Source of the DNA: Hysterangium stoloniferum
Taxonomy: Eukaryota; Basidiomycota; Agaricomycetes; Hysterangiales; Hysterangiaceae
Direction of reading: 5' to 3'
NCBI GenBank assembly: GCA_015178975.1
Contig: WHVD01000009.1
Location: 620,001 to 684,000 of the forward strand
Length of the DNA: 64,000 nt
Part shown: positions 23,120 to 35,944 of the stretch, piece after piece
How the letters are laid out: each line of letters begins with the position of its first letter
Position numbering within the stretch: the stretch's first letter is position 1
The notes under the pieces: model-generated
What the model was told of the DNA's origin: nothing
Databases searched by the model: none
The model's input: only the letters and a program-made list of their open reading frames with translations
Translations under genes and position numbers: made by a program

Positions 23120-25040
23120 ATGGAGGTGCTGGAATTGCTGCCAGAGGCTGTAGCATTGTGAATGTCAAATTGGTCTCATTCTTGTTTTTGGACTACTTAA
23201 ATTATTGCCAAGATGAGGATGCCTGTTTATTGTCTTGGGTTTTCTTAGCCAAGTGATCTGAGTTGCTTTTTCAGGTAACTTCAGTGTGCCACTCCTAGTA
23301 TCCAGCACTACAATGCTGAGCCTTGATGTGTATGTCAATGAGAGTAGTTGGCTTTCCATCACCATGACAGATATCATCTTTTAGATGGGATGGAAGGCCA
23401 GAATAGAAACAACAACTCCAGGCTGCACTTCCCCAGCTGACAAGTGTGGCCAAAGAATGGAACTGGATGATATATTCTGCTGAGTGTCTTGCATCTTGAT
23501 ATTGGCCAGAGCTGCTTCAGCATCACCAACAGCATCATGTGGGCCAAATTAAGGTTAAGTTCTGTGACAGAAGATGAGTAATTGTTCAGCCAACTGGGTT
23601 CATAATTGTTAAGATTGTTTACCACAGTTTCAAACCAATTAATGGTGGTTGTAATCCCATCATCAATTGGGATCACTTGTTATGACCGGAAATCCTGCCG
23701 GACTCTGGGCACTAACTTATATGCACCCGCACCCTATACGCACCCATTGTCAGTTTACCAGAATTCCCACTGGACTCTGTACATCAGACTTGTCTACGTT
23801 TGTCTTTGTTACATTGTGTTTCAGTCACCAGAATACCCACTGGACTCCATCCCTGTTTATGTCTGACCTCGTCCCACGCATCAGTCACCGGACCCCACTC
23901 GTAAAACCCATCATCCCTCTAACAGAGCCCCATTCCCATTTTAGTCAAATGACCTGTCACGATTTGGACTCCACTCCCGCTCCATTTCCCATTATGGTTT
24001 ATGATTTGTCATGATTTGGACTCCGCTCTGTTCCATCCCATTCCTAACACCAAATTTGGTGTTTACTATTCCTGTTTTATGTTTTGCTAGTTTCGTTTCA
24101 TCATTACTGGATTTGGTATGTCATTCACTCCACGGTCTATTTAAACTGGCAGATGTTGTACATACAATCCAGTCAGAAAATTGGCTTAGATTCCCCCTAG
24201 TAATCTAATACATTTTCCGCTCTAAACTCCTACTTGAATTACACTGCTCACACTAGTCGGAGCCCATGGACTCCAGCACATCTATCTCTCTTACCTACCT
24301 CAACTCACGACCTCTCAGCCCATGACCTCTGACCTACGACCCCTCAACCCATGACCCCCACCCAGACTCCCCAGGATTCCTGTCTGCCTGTCTGAAATTG
24401 GACAACACGATCTCGCGAGGGCGCAGCCTATAAGCTGAAGCCAAGTCCTACTGGATATTCCACAGGTTTCTCTGGAAACCTGCCGTGTACGTACCCTAAC
24501 ATCACTGGTGGTCACACAAGTTGACAGGACCATGGTATATTGTCCAGAGCAGAACAAGATACAGGCAAGTGCAGTGTATGGTAAGATCAAAGGTCCTGAA
24601 AACTTCCCAGCTACTTATACGGTACAACATGGTGATTATGTGATCACGTGTTGATTGAAATGAGAATGTAAAACTAACGGGTCTGTGCGTAAGACTGGGA
24701 GCACCAGGATTACAGTGGTGCCCTGAAGATATGATAAAGTGAAAATAACCTTTCTTTGTCGGTAGAAGATTCATCAGGCTGGTTGTTGAAGTTGAGGCTG
24801 CATGAGGAAGCACCACAACTTTTAATTTCTGTTCCATGGAAAACATTAGGTTCCTTGACCTTGGCATGCTGAGTGGACTTCCCTTTATTGTTTTAAAGGA
24901 AAATGGTGAGTCCTTTGAGTGCTGTTCTGAGTGTACATACATATGTAGGTTCAGGTGCCAATTAAGAGTCTTGGGTAGAGCTGGGTGCTGGGGAATTACT
25001 GCTTTGTGGGGAGCCATGCAAGGAATTGTGATGTGATGAG
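23120..25040 (-). pseudogene. Ty3/gypsy gag remnant, split by a solo LTR
   Basis: The minus strand reads, with frameshifts, a gag of the same kind as at 4220: NFGPHDAVGDAEAAL...IKMQDTQQ, then SGLPSHLKDD and GDGKPTTLI (23330-23560). The N-terminal part lies beyond the solo LTR at 23678-24501 (24502-25040). Frameshifts prevent one open frame. Confidence 0.6.
23678..24501 (+). mobile_element. Solo LTR-A with TCACT target duplication
   Basis: 824 bp, TGTTATGACC...TACCCTAACA, flanked by TCACT at 23673-23677 and 24502-24506. Shared motif at 24426-24446. It is inserted into the minus-strand gag. Confidence 0.92.
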
Positions 25041-25701
25041 TGATGAGAGTTACTGTATGATGAGAGCTATGGTACGAACTTGGAAGTCTTCCACCAAAAT
25101 GACTGTGATGAGAACTGGGGGGCCCACTACCATGAGAACTGGGTATGTAGGCCACCACCAGGGTGATTAACATGATGAGAGCTATGAACTGAATGATGTG
25201 AACTGTGGTGTGAAGGAGCCTGGTTGAAAATACTACTACCAGGACTGGGAGGAATAGGAGAGGCTGAGGTGGACTTGCCAGAGTTCACACAGTCATAATG
25301 TTATCCAAAGTTTTGTTAGCAGGGAGCCTACATACAGTATTGTCACTCAGTTGTGTAGAGGTTAAGCCTTCTAATAGCTTCTCATCTTTTGGAAAAAGGG
25401 TGTCAATAAACAATTTGATACAGGATAGTTTGTGAGTTAGAGTTTGAATATACTGTTAAAGTGTCAAAAGCAAAGGGGGACTAAGTGGAAGACTGGAAGG
25501 TCCATATGTATGTATGTACACTTGTGGGACATAGATGCTTATGGGCACATATGTATATACATATACATATATATGTACACTAGTACAATGTGGAACAAAA
25601 CACTTGATCATGACATAGTCAGACCAAAATGGAAGGTAATGCAAAAGCTATGTGATCAAGTGTTGAGGCACTACTGACAAAGATGCTACAATCAGGGGGA
25701 C
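25041..25701. other. No supported gene; LTR-C-like scrap
   Basis: 25495-25580 resembles LTR-C (tacacttgtggg...catagatgcttatgggcac). The rest is probably internal sequence of the minus-strand gypsy element. No domain is recognised. Confidence 0.35.
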
Positions 25702-26211
25702 TGTTACAACCTGTTCCTGGATACTTCAATATCTGGCCCCCAACTTCTGACTATGGAATATCATAGTTCCCACATCTTCTGTAATCTTCCCTTGTTCTGC
25801 ATTTAGTAACTTGTCCATTGGCAAGTATTCACTTGTTTGTTTATTGTATTCCCATTTCAGAATACTCCCATTTCCATCTTATTGTGGTCTTAGTTTGTAG
25901 TACAATAACAAGAAAACTTATCTTAGTTTCTGTGAATTTGTACTTTACTTCAGATCTGATATCGGCTTAGTTTCTTATTCCCTCTTCTGTCTTTCTGTAT
26001 GCTCAATATTCGGAACTCTTCAGAATTCTGAATATCCATACATACAGTAACTTCCAGCATAATTCCTGTCTTTGAAATTAAGGACTCCCGAGCATTTGCA
26101 TAGAGGTGCAGCATATAAGCTGAAGCCAACATCCTGACCCTATCTGATAGTTTCTGAGTTCCTGGTGACTTTCTGATAGTTCCAGAATAAGTTCCAACAT
26201 GGCACTTAACA
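25702..26211 (+). mobile_element. Solo LTR-B with GGGAC target duplication
   Basis: 510 bp, TGTTACAACC...GCACTTAACA, flanked by GGGAC at 25697-25701 and 26212-26216. It carries the shared motif near 26104-26128. It is the reference copy for LTR-B. Confidence 0.9.
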
Positions 26212-27447
26212 GGGACCAATGTTACAATGCTGGGTGAATATGATTATGGAAGAATTTTTGGAGTGCCTGAAATCATACTACCTGTCATAATGGAACAAGG
26301 CTGTGGTTGATACAAGTGTCTCCCAGAGGGCTTTGAGTGAAGATTATAGAGCTAACATTCATCCCTTGAATAACAACTATTCCAACTCCAAAACATTTCT
26401 CCAAAACAATTATGATTTGAATTGCATTGTCAACAGTGTCCAGGTTAACTTGGGTAATCTAATTATCAATAAGTCAGAGGTCAATCTTTGAAATATGGTA
26501 GTGGGATTGGCATCCACACATTCCTGTCTTCTCACATGTACAGTTATATTGTGATGCTTCAATAGGAACAAATTGAGAAAGAGGGAAAATCATATTCCAA
26601 GACAGATATTACTGCTGACATACTGTAGCATTTAAGGACATTATTATTGATCCATAAGTAAATATTCTGGCCCAGTTACAAGGAGAGACTGACTAATGTA
26701 TGTCTTTTAGGTTCAATGAATTCAAAAAGTATATATAAATAATTAATAAAATTTGAACAAGTTTCTGAGTCAGACCACATACATACCCTGATAAACACTT
26801 AGAATTGTTGACACGGAGGAAAGTTGTGGGGTATGTGGGGGGCTTGCTCCCTCATGGGTCACCCCTTGTCAATAGAAAAGATTAGATGTACTACATAGGA
26901 TATGTACATATGACATAAAGTAGGGGCCAAATTTTGAATTTCTGCCAATTTCCAAGCACTCAAAAAATCTCGTTACTCTCCTTAAAAGGAGCATCAGGAG
27001 ACGGATAAAATGTGAATGTGTTGATATGAAGTAGTAGGGACTAAGTGACACGCCCCAGAGACAAATGTTAATGTTTGGCAAGTTTTAGTATAAAAGAATT
27101 TTTTTTAAAAGAAAAGATAATATTCTCAGAGAGAACTGAGTGTTGAAAAATTGGTAAGGCGATCATAATAGGATCCTCGCACGGTTTCCTCTAGTAAAAG
27201 GCGAGAGGGAAGTACGGTATGTAAGAATCCTAATCGCTATAACATGATAGGCAGCTTCGAGGGGCGCAGTTTGAAGCTTTTGGTTTAGTTGGGCCTGTCG
27301 TTCAATGGGCGCCTACTCAAAAGTGGTGACGTATCAGACATCTTTATTACCTGAGGATTATAAAAGTAACAGTTGCATTGCAATGTTATGTTATTATAAG
27401 TAAACACAGTACATCTATAAAAAAAAAAATAGCAATAAAAAAAAATG
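26212..27447. other. Intergenic, no supported gene
   Basis: Short open frames (for example 26303-26491) have no recognised domain. An AT-rich tract at 27100 and an A-run at 27418-27445 lie just past the BRF1 stop; the latter fits its 3' UTR. No tRNA or repeat was recognised. Confidence 0.4.
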
Positions 27448-29796
27448 CTACACTTCTTGCTCGTACGGATCAGTATCATCCACCGCACCCCACGTATCAT
27501 CATCCTTCTCACCCTCCGCGTCCTGTTCGTCGTCACTATACAACTTAGCCGTACCCACATCAGCTCTCGAAGGCGCGGTCTTTCGCAAACCAGCCTTCCT
27601 CGGTCCCATACCAACACCCCCTCCCTCCTCTTCAACGAGCACCATCGCCTCACCATCACTCTTGTCCTCCATATGATACAAGCCATCGTCATCTGCGTCT
27701 TTATCCTGCCCCGTATCTGTAGTACCTCCAAAAAGCGAGTCATACGCGGAATAATTAATCTTCCGACTGAATTTCTTATTTTTGGTGACGAGATTGCGGA
27801 CAGATTCGGCAGTCGTTGACCCTGACGCGGAGGATGCGTCGCGGGGCTTGTTTCCCTGACCCGTTTTCCGGCGCTGGATTAATTGAAGTCAGGACTAACA
27901 ATCGAGGTTATCAATGTAAAAGCGAACTGGCGCACCTTTCGGGGTTTTTGACTACTCGACTCGCCATGCTGTTCCCGAATCGCTTTGGCTGCAAAACGAT
28001 CAGATAAAAGGCGATAAATGACGAAAAAGACGCCCTCACCAGCAAGATTCTCGAGATAATCACGATTCAACTCGACCCAAATTCTCTCTTTCAGCTTTAC
28101 TTCCTCCTCACCCAGAATCATCCGATCAAGCTCATCTTCGTCCAGTCCCAACAGTTCATCGACAGTCTCACCCGACTGCCGCCGTTGTTCGGCAGTATCC
28201 AACGCATCTGCAAGAAGACTACCCTGCTCGTTCTCAATGAACTCAGACACTTCCTCTGCCAGGAAGGAATCCAGACTTTCGTCGAGCGGGGAGGGAGTAG
28301 GAAGACGTGGGAGAGAGCTTTTTCTTAATTTAGAAGGTCCCGAAAGAGGTCTGGGCGTCGATGTCGACATATTTAGCAACCGTGGATCAATGGCTGAGGC
28401 GTCATCGGTTTTGTCGTCAAACTTGTCGTCAGTTTTTGGACCGTCGTCTGAGTCGGGAAGAAAGAGCTCTGGTGGTTGAGATGTGTCTTGAATATCCGCC
28501 AATATACCTTCATTGAACAATGACAAGTCGACAGGTGGATACTTTGACGGGTCAACAACATCGATATCCTCCTCTCCTTCCGCATCGTCTTCGTTACTAT
28601 CCTCGTTCTCATCCCGTTTTCGCTTCCGTTTCTTCTTATTCTCTTTCTTAACGTTGCCTTTCAGCTTCTTCCGCTCCTTTTCTTTCCCCTGCGTAAACGC
28701 CGGCGGATCCTCCTCCTCCTCTAGCCACACCTTCCGGAAATCAGCGACAGTCAAATTGCCACTAGATGTCTTTTTGAACTCCTCCAGACGCTTTTTCAAT
28801 GTAACATCCGCAATCTTGACCACCTGAACGACTTCCTGTACTGATCGTCGGAAGTTGTTCATACGGGCGGCTAGCAGAAGGCATGCGCCACAGATACCGG
28901 CTGGTCGACGCCCGGCGGTCATCCAGTCACGGTTGAAACGTTGAACTAGTCGCACAGCATCCGTTGCGACCTTTCCTGTTTCGTCTCCGAATTCGAGAAG
29001 TGCTGCGAATCGGTGGATGTAATGAGCTGGGTCGATCAGAGGAAGTTTTATGTTGAGAGTTTGGACAAGGCGTAGATACGTCATGCCTAGTACGAACACA
29101 TTGACCTGGGACGCAAAGGAAAGAAGAATGAGGTATGCATTCCCATACGTTAACTTAGAAACACACCTGAAGCATATCCGAAAAATCAATCAGCATGTGA
29201 CTCGTATTGCTCATGCGACATGCAACATATAAGCAGACAGCCACAACCAGCTCGTTCCTTCGCCCTTTCGTAAATCGATGTTCCACTGCGAGCGTATACC
29301 ATCTCTGAGCCTGATCGCCCGTATGGTCTGAGATGTGCAGTGCAGCTTGGACTTGACGAATCTTGCGACGAGCTATGTCCCTAGAGTCCTGAATGACAAT
29401 GCGCCTTACAAATGGCAACGAGACATACCATTTGCAAGAGTCTGCTCTCTCGATTCGCCTGAGCCATTAAACCCGCCAGGCCGATTCACTCTTGCTCGCG
29501 CTACACCAAAACTCAGCCTCATCATTCCATAACATTGGACACATATACTCACTGTGACCTTGCCCAACATATGATCCTTGAACCATTGCAGCGCCATTAG
29601 ATGTTTCTCCAAAGCTTATCTCGGCTACAATGGTATTCTCCTCCACCACCGTCCCACATTGAATGCAGAATGCATTTCCTGCAGCAGCATCGTATTCTAT
29701 TGTTGTACCACCACAATCACCACAAACAGGCTAATAGTAACATAAAGATGTTAGGATCCATTAAACAAAACTAGTCTCAATGAGAATCCTTACCAT
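27448..29796 (-). CDS. BRF1: TFIIIB subunit Brf1 (RNA polymerase III initiation factor)
   Basis: Bridges TBP, TFIIIC and RNA polymerase III at tRNA and 5S promoters in the nucleus. Model of six exons: 29794-29796, 29553-29730, 29429-29458, 29167-29372, 27936-29105, 27448-27873; all introns GT-AG; 670 aa in one frame. Seen: TFIIB-type zinc ribbon Cys4, Cys7, Cys23, Cys26; two cyclin-like repeats (about 70-255) with MLIDFSDMLQVNVFVLGMTY and GRRPAGICGACLLLAARMNN; a Lys-rich linker; the Brf1 homology region that binds TBP (about 460-500, LDEDELDRMILGEEEVKLKE); an acidic C-terminus. The only coding part of exon 1 is the ATG, which abuts gtaagg. Exon 3 is only 30 nt. Length is near the family's usual 550-700. 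Confidence 0.95.
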
Positions 29797-32199
29797 TTTC
29801 CAAGGTTACAGGAGCTCTTTACCCAGAAAGCGCCAACATTGGCGCCAAGTCTAGAGAGCTTCCGCTGCGTTGCCAGGCAAACTCCGAAACGGTCTTCAAA
29901 CAGACGCCCGTCTACCACCCCGTCCACAAATGATCGTGGACCACTTCTTTGCCACATTGGTTCCCTCTTCTTCTCTTATTGTTTGTTCGTGAGTCTGGGC
30001 AAGCAAAAGAGTTACATTGTGTCGCCACCGCTCTTTTGCACAACCTGAAATTGATCGGGCCGTGCTCAAGCCGGCAGAAGTGAAATACAAGAATTGTAAG
30101 AAGTATTTCTAGGGAAAGCAGAAGGGTGGGTGCAAAATAAATGGACTCAAAGTCTTTGAAGACTATCGAGTGCGGAATTAAGACGAGACAAGATGTGAAG
30201 AAAGGGAAACAAGTACCTATCGAGTGCAGAATTAAGGCGAGACGAGATGAGGGATATGGGAGATGATGTATAGTATATATAGGAAATAGAACAAAAGGTA
30301 ATAGACAATAGGACAAGGGAACAAAGAGAACAATCAAGTGGTAGCGTGATTGCGACATGTCACGTTCCTCCATCAGAGACCATGTACAAATAAATTTGTT
30401 ACCACGATGAATCCGGTGTCGAAGAGAGAGAAAAATGCTGTCATCATTGAGTCAGCCAAGTCATAGCCAACCGAACCAAACAAACGATTGGACAACAGCC
30501 GGATCTCTCTTTTCCCATACCCCCCCGAATTAGAGTCTTTTCTGCAGTATTGCAACATTGTTAGCTATTGACGTGAAACGTCTTCATCTATGATCTCATC
30601 TCTTACCCGAGATTCCTATATTCTTAGTAACGGATGACTTGAGAAGTATGACGACTTTGCCCACTCAGGAAATGTATATTATTTCTTGTAATCTTGATGC
30701 AGGTATTAGTTTTTCATGATTCAAGTTCGTGCAAGCTTCATACACGTCAGGGTCTGTTAAGGTGGCGAATTGTGTTATCTGGTCTAGCAACTCTAGTATA
30801 AGAACCAGGGGAAATAAATGAGTCACATCATCATGGGTGCTGTGATTCTTATGTTAATAAATTATGTAGTCTGTTGTATCAATCAGCCCTGAATACTTAC
30901 CTGTCTCTGTTGAAGTAGGCTCTACACGCTCAAATATCACCTCATGGTCTGCAATGGCCGATGTGTCTACTACACAGACTCACGCGCATATACCTTGTGT
31001 CTCACTTTTATTTAACAGATTTAATTATATACCACGTCAGTATTATCCATATCTCAGTCAATTCACCCACTTGCAATGACGGAGGTACGCTACCCGTAGT
31101 TTTATTCTATTCTAGTTAACTTACTCTACCGTAGTATATTGACTATCACAGGTACTGAATATAGTCGATTCACCTACTTGCATCGACTGAGTATATTGCT
31201 TATTACAGTCTCAAACTTGTGAGACTTGCTAATATGTCTTGAGGGCGCTACCATGGTTTCCGGGTGATTTCTGATGGCCAAGCCTGGTGAGAAACTGAGT
31301 ACTCTCTAGTGTGGCTAATCCCCAGTACACCTATCCCCTGATGTCTCCTATATTGGCCCGTAAATAGCTGACTATACATATAGATGCTTTCTGTAATCTA
31401 TATAACGGACATAATGTTGTTGAAAACTTGCAAATACCTGGTGCGGAAAAGACTGCGATAAAGAGCGATGGTTCATGCTTTCAGGTTAAGTCTAAGTACT
31501 GATGGTTGTGGGCATCACAGCGAGAAGCCTTCTGTCGTTTTTCCCTCGCCATAGTCATAACTGATCTTCGTCTCTTATTTATTGTAATAACCATGACCGC
31601 AAATTCATGTGAATTATTCGTTACACAATTTTCCCCTGCCTCTCGAATGTTGAACTTAAAAATATCACAGGCCTATTTCCAAGTGAAAGGCTTTCAAAGC
31701 TGATGGACGAAGTTTCCGACTCGGAGTCAGAAAACTCGAAATCTCACGATTCATTTGCCAACCTATCAGGGTATTCACGATTTATTCCCATTTATTTAGA
31801 CTGCATGCCTGACCACGTATACAGCGCGAGATGCCACTGTAGTTGGTGATCAATGCTACATGGGGACTATCCGAGAGTAGCCCGCCTTATGAATCGGGTT
31901 CGAGCATGATCAATGATCCTACGTACATGGTGGATCAGCTACCCACTTATCAAAATTCCCTGCATTGACTGGGACCAATTCTGTTCATCGGATCCAGCGG
32001 AATCGTTTGATACCGTTCAAGGTGATTACATACAAGATAAGTAGTACAATGCGAATTCCTACGCAAAAGCAGTTTGTTTTTACAAACTTTTATTCATCCG
32101 ACATTGCTGAATCTTCCAATTCATGACAATAGCTTTTCTGTCCGCAACAAATTTGAGCCCCAAAATCCACCTGTGCCACCGCCACCGACGCGATACATC
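29797..32199. other. Intergenic, no supported gene
   Basis: 29797-30100 is the BRF1 upstream region. At 31060-31190 the words tcaattcaccyacttgca recur twice. 31697-32045 has protein-like stretches (DEVSDSESENSKSHDSF; WWISYPLIKIPCIDWDQF) in different frames with stops between. It may be a decayed gene, but I cannot build a model. Confidence 0.4.
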
Positions 32200-33503
32200 T
32201 CATTGGGTTTCACCGCCATCGTGACTCTCTTCGAGTCTCACGGCACCAGCACCATGTCGTACAACATCCACGGTCCCATAGATGCTTTTGGCAAGCGCCC
32301 AGACACTGACGATGCCGAAGCTGAAAGCAAACCACGCAATCAGGTGCTGAGAATTAGAATCCTGCTCGTAAAAAGGGTCAGTGTGTCAAATATTCTATAG
32401 GGAATTCGCCACACAGACCTTGCGGTTAATTTGGTGAGCGAAAATCGCAAATTGGCCCAGAGTCAGAATGAACGTCGTGGGTATGTCGCCCGATCGGGAC
32501 GAAAAGGCTGCAAGATGAGCCATGCCGGATATGATGGCCCTGGGGGGATGGGGTGAATTCGAGTTGTAACGTGGTGGGGGGACAGGGGATCAAATCTAAG
32601 TATGACGTACAAAATCCAGACTGCCATGACTTTAGAAACCAATCCCGAGGTCAATGAAATGGGCGCAAATGCTGCGAAAGTGTTAATCGCCAGAATCACT
32701 GTGAAGAAATGCTCGTTAAAGGCCAACAAAAAACGATGTGGTTCTTGGTTGACGTACAGACTGTCCAGCCGTGAAATAATCCGAATGGTAGCTATATAAC
32801 AACGTTATCAACCAATTATAAGCAACAGCGGTATAACACACATGGATGAAGACTACAAAGTGGGTAATTTAGCTTCACTTACAGTTGTAAGCTCCTAGTA
32901 GTGTGTCGACATACCTTCATCATTGACATCCAATTCATTTTCCAAGCGGTAGCGCGTTTTCACAATACGGTGGGTGTGAGCAGCCAAAACAGCGACAACA
33001 AGGGCAAAGACCCATGAAATAATGTACCACTGCCTAAGCCAGGTTCCAGTCCAGAAGATGCTGAGTATCATCAATGCGGGCCAGCGGCTGCAGGGGTCAA
33101 ATATCAGCCTGCTGCGATGACATATTAAACATAAAGCAGGAATATCATACAAGTTCAAAGCTCCAACGACAATATCCTTTCCTCTCTTTGTCCATTGGGC
33201 GAACGCAATTGTCCCCGCGAATAAGATATGGACCAAGAAAAGAACGACATAAATCCAGGGTGCGGGTGTCAAATATGTTTCCTTTCCGATTCCATAACCA
33301 TACTTCCATTGTTCAGGTGGATCAATCTTGTTGTGGTTTCTTAGGCCGAAGGACAACGAGAAAGCAAAGACATTTGCTGCGGTAAACCAGAGAAACGTAA
33401 GGATATTGAGAAGTTGAAGCGTCAAATAGGAACGGAAGTTGAACTTAATAACAAGGTTGGCTACATATCTCAGTTGATATTTATCGAGAAACAGACTCAC
33501 CAT
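32200..33503 (-). CDS. Polytopic membrane protein, function unknown
   Basis: Five exons (33151-33503, 32915-33087, 32611-32791, 32419-32539, 32200-32346) join in one frame of 324 aa; all introns are GT-AG, one donor is gtacgt. About eight hydrophobic segments are seen, for example LLNILTFLWFTAANVFAFSL, WIYVVLFLVHILFAGTIAFA, WYIISWVFALVVAVLAA, FFTVILAINTFAAFAPISL and TTFILTLGQFAIFAHQI. The first loop has YLTPAPW before a helix, which recalls TspO/MBR-like proteins; that is a weak resemblance only. The C-terminus is short and acidic. The start is the first Met; an alternative upstream exon would meet a stop. Divergent from TOA2. Confidence 0.75.
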
Positions 33504-33659
33504 GCTTCACGGTTGGTGATGATGAAGGTAAATGAAGTCACACTGGTCGAGAAGGCGCCGAAGCCTGACGAATGGCACGTGACGCGGGGGTACTGTATAC
33601 CGCTTACTCAGTCGGTATCCACTCTTCTCTGTCTACTACTACTTTGTTGTGGAACTGGG
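33504..33659. promoter_or_regulatory. Shared divergent promoter region
   Basis: 156 bp separate the ATG of the membrane-protein gene (minus) from the ATG of TOA2 (plus), so both must be driven from here or from inside the neighbouring gene. CACGTGACGCG (33576-33586) holds an E-box-like CACGTG. Confidence 0.5.
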
Positions 33660-34185
33660 ATGGCCGCTACCAAGGAAAAAGAGGCCGCATACTATGAATT
33701 CTATCGTGGTTCCTCGTATGCCACTTCTCGGATAAGTGCTTCTTTATATTGACCATGTACAGGATCGGTATGGCGCTCACTGACTCACTTGACGAACTTA
33801 TCACCAGTGGTGCCATAACACCACAACTTGCCATGAAAGTGCTCACTCAGGTGTGTAAACTCTCTTACTTTAGTTGAGTCTCATCTGATGCTTCCTGATC
33901 TTTCTTCATTAATCAGTTTGACAAATCGTTAACGGAGACACTTTCGAAGCAGGTGAAAACGAAGACGTCGTTGAAGGTATGCCGCATCTCATGGGAACTT
34001 TCGGAATTGTCAACTTTAAATATATATTTTAGGGCCACCTTAAGACATATCGATTATGTGATGACGTCTGGACGTTTTTTGTCAAGAACCCCCAGTTTAA
34101 AATGGAAAGCAATGAAGTCGTCTCTGCCTCGAAGATAAAGATCATAGCATGTAAAAACCCAGATGCGCCAGAAGGGAAGAAATGA
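33660..34185 (+). CDS. TOA2: Transcription factor IIA small (gamma) subunit
   Basis: Pairs with the large TFIIA subunit to stabilise TBP on TATA DNA for RNA polymerase II. Four exons (33660-33715, 33763-33850, 33917-33976, 34033-34185), all GT-AG, 118 aa; the family is about 105-125 aa. Seen: [20 protein letters not shown] at the start of the four-helix part, [16 protein letters not shown], then the beta-barrel part with [20 protein letters not shown] and a basic C-terminus. The ATG is the first in the frame and sits 156 bp from the divergent gene. No defect seen. Confidence 0.95.
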
Positions 34186-34642
34186 CGTGTTTTTTCACTT
34201 GGCAAACGTAACATTTGTCTACTAGAGGCAGAGGTTGACTCGTTGCTGGTATAGGGTGGTGGGAGGTGGGAGGTGGGCGGCGGTCCATGTATTAACATAT
34301 TTCGCCCTTGTTACATATAACAGCATCGTTACTGAGGTATCGACACCCATATATATATATATTATACAGTTGTTTTTGCGTTTGTCGTGTGCGGGTGGTA
34401 TGGAGTCCTTTTAAGATCTTTCAAGTCGTAATGACTCTGATCAGGCTATGATACGCGGTTTGGATGTTTACTAACCAAAGTGATAAACTTGACATACATT
34501 TTCATTATCTAAATTCTTTTATTAACTCGGCTAACATATTGACGGGACGCGTCAACATTGGACGCGTCCATAATAACCCACGCGCTAGTGGCTATTCTGC
34601 AACCACGAGCTACCCTCACTTTACCACGGTTAAGGCTCAAGT
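34186..34642. promoter_or_regulatory. Intergenic between TOA2 and the RPAIN homologue
   Basis: Contains the TOA2 3' UTR and the promoter of the next gene. A TATATATATAT run is at 34351-34363 and three CGCGTC/GACGCGTC words lie at 34545-34585. No gene. Confidence 0.4.
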
Positions 34643-35944
34643 ATGCTCTCCAGTTCTCCACCACACTCATCCCCACTAGCTCGTCGTAATATCAAACCAA
34701 AACCACCACGGATGTATCAACCTAGACACTCGTCTCCCCTTTCCCCTCTTTCTTCGCCGACCAACGACGTACAAAACCGCCGGAAGCGACAATACAAGTC
34801 TCAAAGTTCCTCATATTCGCTGCCAAAGCTGAATATTGGCGATGACACGCCGCAAAAGCAGTTCTTGCGCGAACGGTTCAAAGCCCGATGTTTGGAGCGA
34901 GCAAAGGAAAGCCGGGCTCGCGCTGTACGAAAGTATAGGGGAGACAGCTCAGACGTCGGTAGCGATGGATTCGACATAGAAGGGGACCTCGCTATGGAAG
35001 AAGAGGACGGGTATGGCGATGTATTCGATGACGAGGTTTGTCACGTAAATGTTTCCTTAATGACAGCTTTTTGATAGTTTTTGCGCCCACAGATCTATAA
35101 ACGCGTCATGTTAAATGAAATACGACGCTCACAACATGCCAAACGAGTCTCTTTTGAGCGGGATTTTGGGAGTTCGATTGATCCCGATATGTATGAGGAC
35201 ATGGAAACATTAGAACTCGATTTGACAGGTAAATGATATAAGAATACTTTAGGACTGACTTTTCATGTTTCATGTTTCAGGACAATCATCTAATGTTCGT
35301 GCGCCATCGCCGCCACTAGACTTAGACGACTATGATCTAATACAAGAATACCTTGCCGAGCTCGGGGAGCCCGAATGGGAGGCGATGCAAGAGCGTATAT
35401 CAAATGATGTGAATAATGTTATCGACATTGACGGGGAGGATCCAAAAGAGCTGGAGCGTGAATTCACGGCAGGTAAGAGAGTCTCAGCCTGTTTTTCTTT
35501 GTCAAACGACTCATCATTCATTATCAAGTAGACCCTGAACATCCGTCGCCTTCGCGTTCTATGTACAGCAGTTTCACCATGTCGTCACCCCCTTCGTCTC
35601 CTTCCCAACGTAATTTCCCTGCATCTACAACAGTCTCTACAGCGCACAGTCAATGCCAATGTCCCTTCTGCTCCTCTCCCACCCCTCTCAATCATATCGC
35701 ATGCTGTTCATGCATGGATAAATTATCTTTACATCACGCACAATCAGTTTGGTTCGATATTAGTTCGCATCCAGGACTTAATGATAATAGGCATGTATAT
35801 TTGAATTAATCTTTTATTAGGTGGTTTTCTGACATGAATATTAGCTTACACATACCTTTGACTGTTGATACACCGAATGAGAGTGGTGTCGGAGTCATCA
35901 TGTTGTGCGCAGCGGCAGGTTGTGATTGGTGTTATGCGTTGTGA
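34643..35944 (+). CDS. RPA-interacting protein (RPAIN) family
   Basis: RPAIN proteins carry replication protein A into the nucleus. Five exons (34643-35035, 35093-35228, 35281-35472, 35532-35790, 35845-35944) give 359 aa in one frame. Seen: basic N-terminal KQFLRERFKARCLERAKESR motif (about 75-95), an acidic middle with the EPEWEAMQERISNDV segment, and a C-terminal zinc-binding pattern CQCPFCSSPTPLNHIACCSC followed by a late ML CAAAGCDWC motif, as in the RPAIN C-terminal domain. The last intron (35791-35844, 54 nt) begins with GC instead of GT; only this choice restores the conserved C-terminus, and a CTGAC branch site lies 16 nt before its acceptor. Fairly sure of the family, less of the cellular role here. 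Confidence 0.82.

Noticed and set aside
33414..33752. 112-aa plus-strand frame overlapping TOA2
   Set aside because: It reads through the first TOA2 intron; the ATG at 33660 with three introns gives a complete TFIIA gamma.
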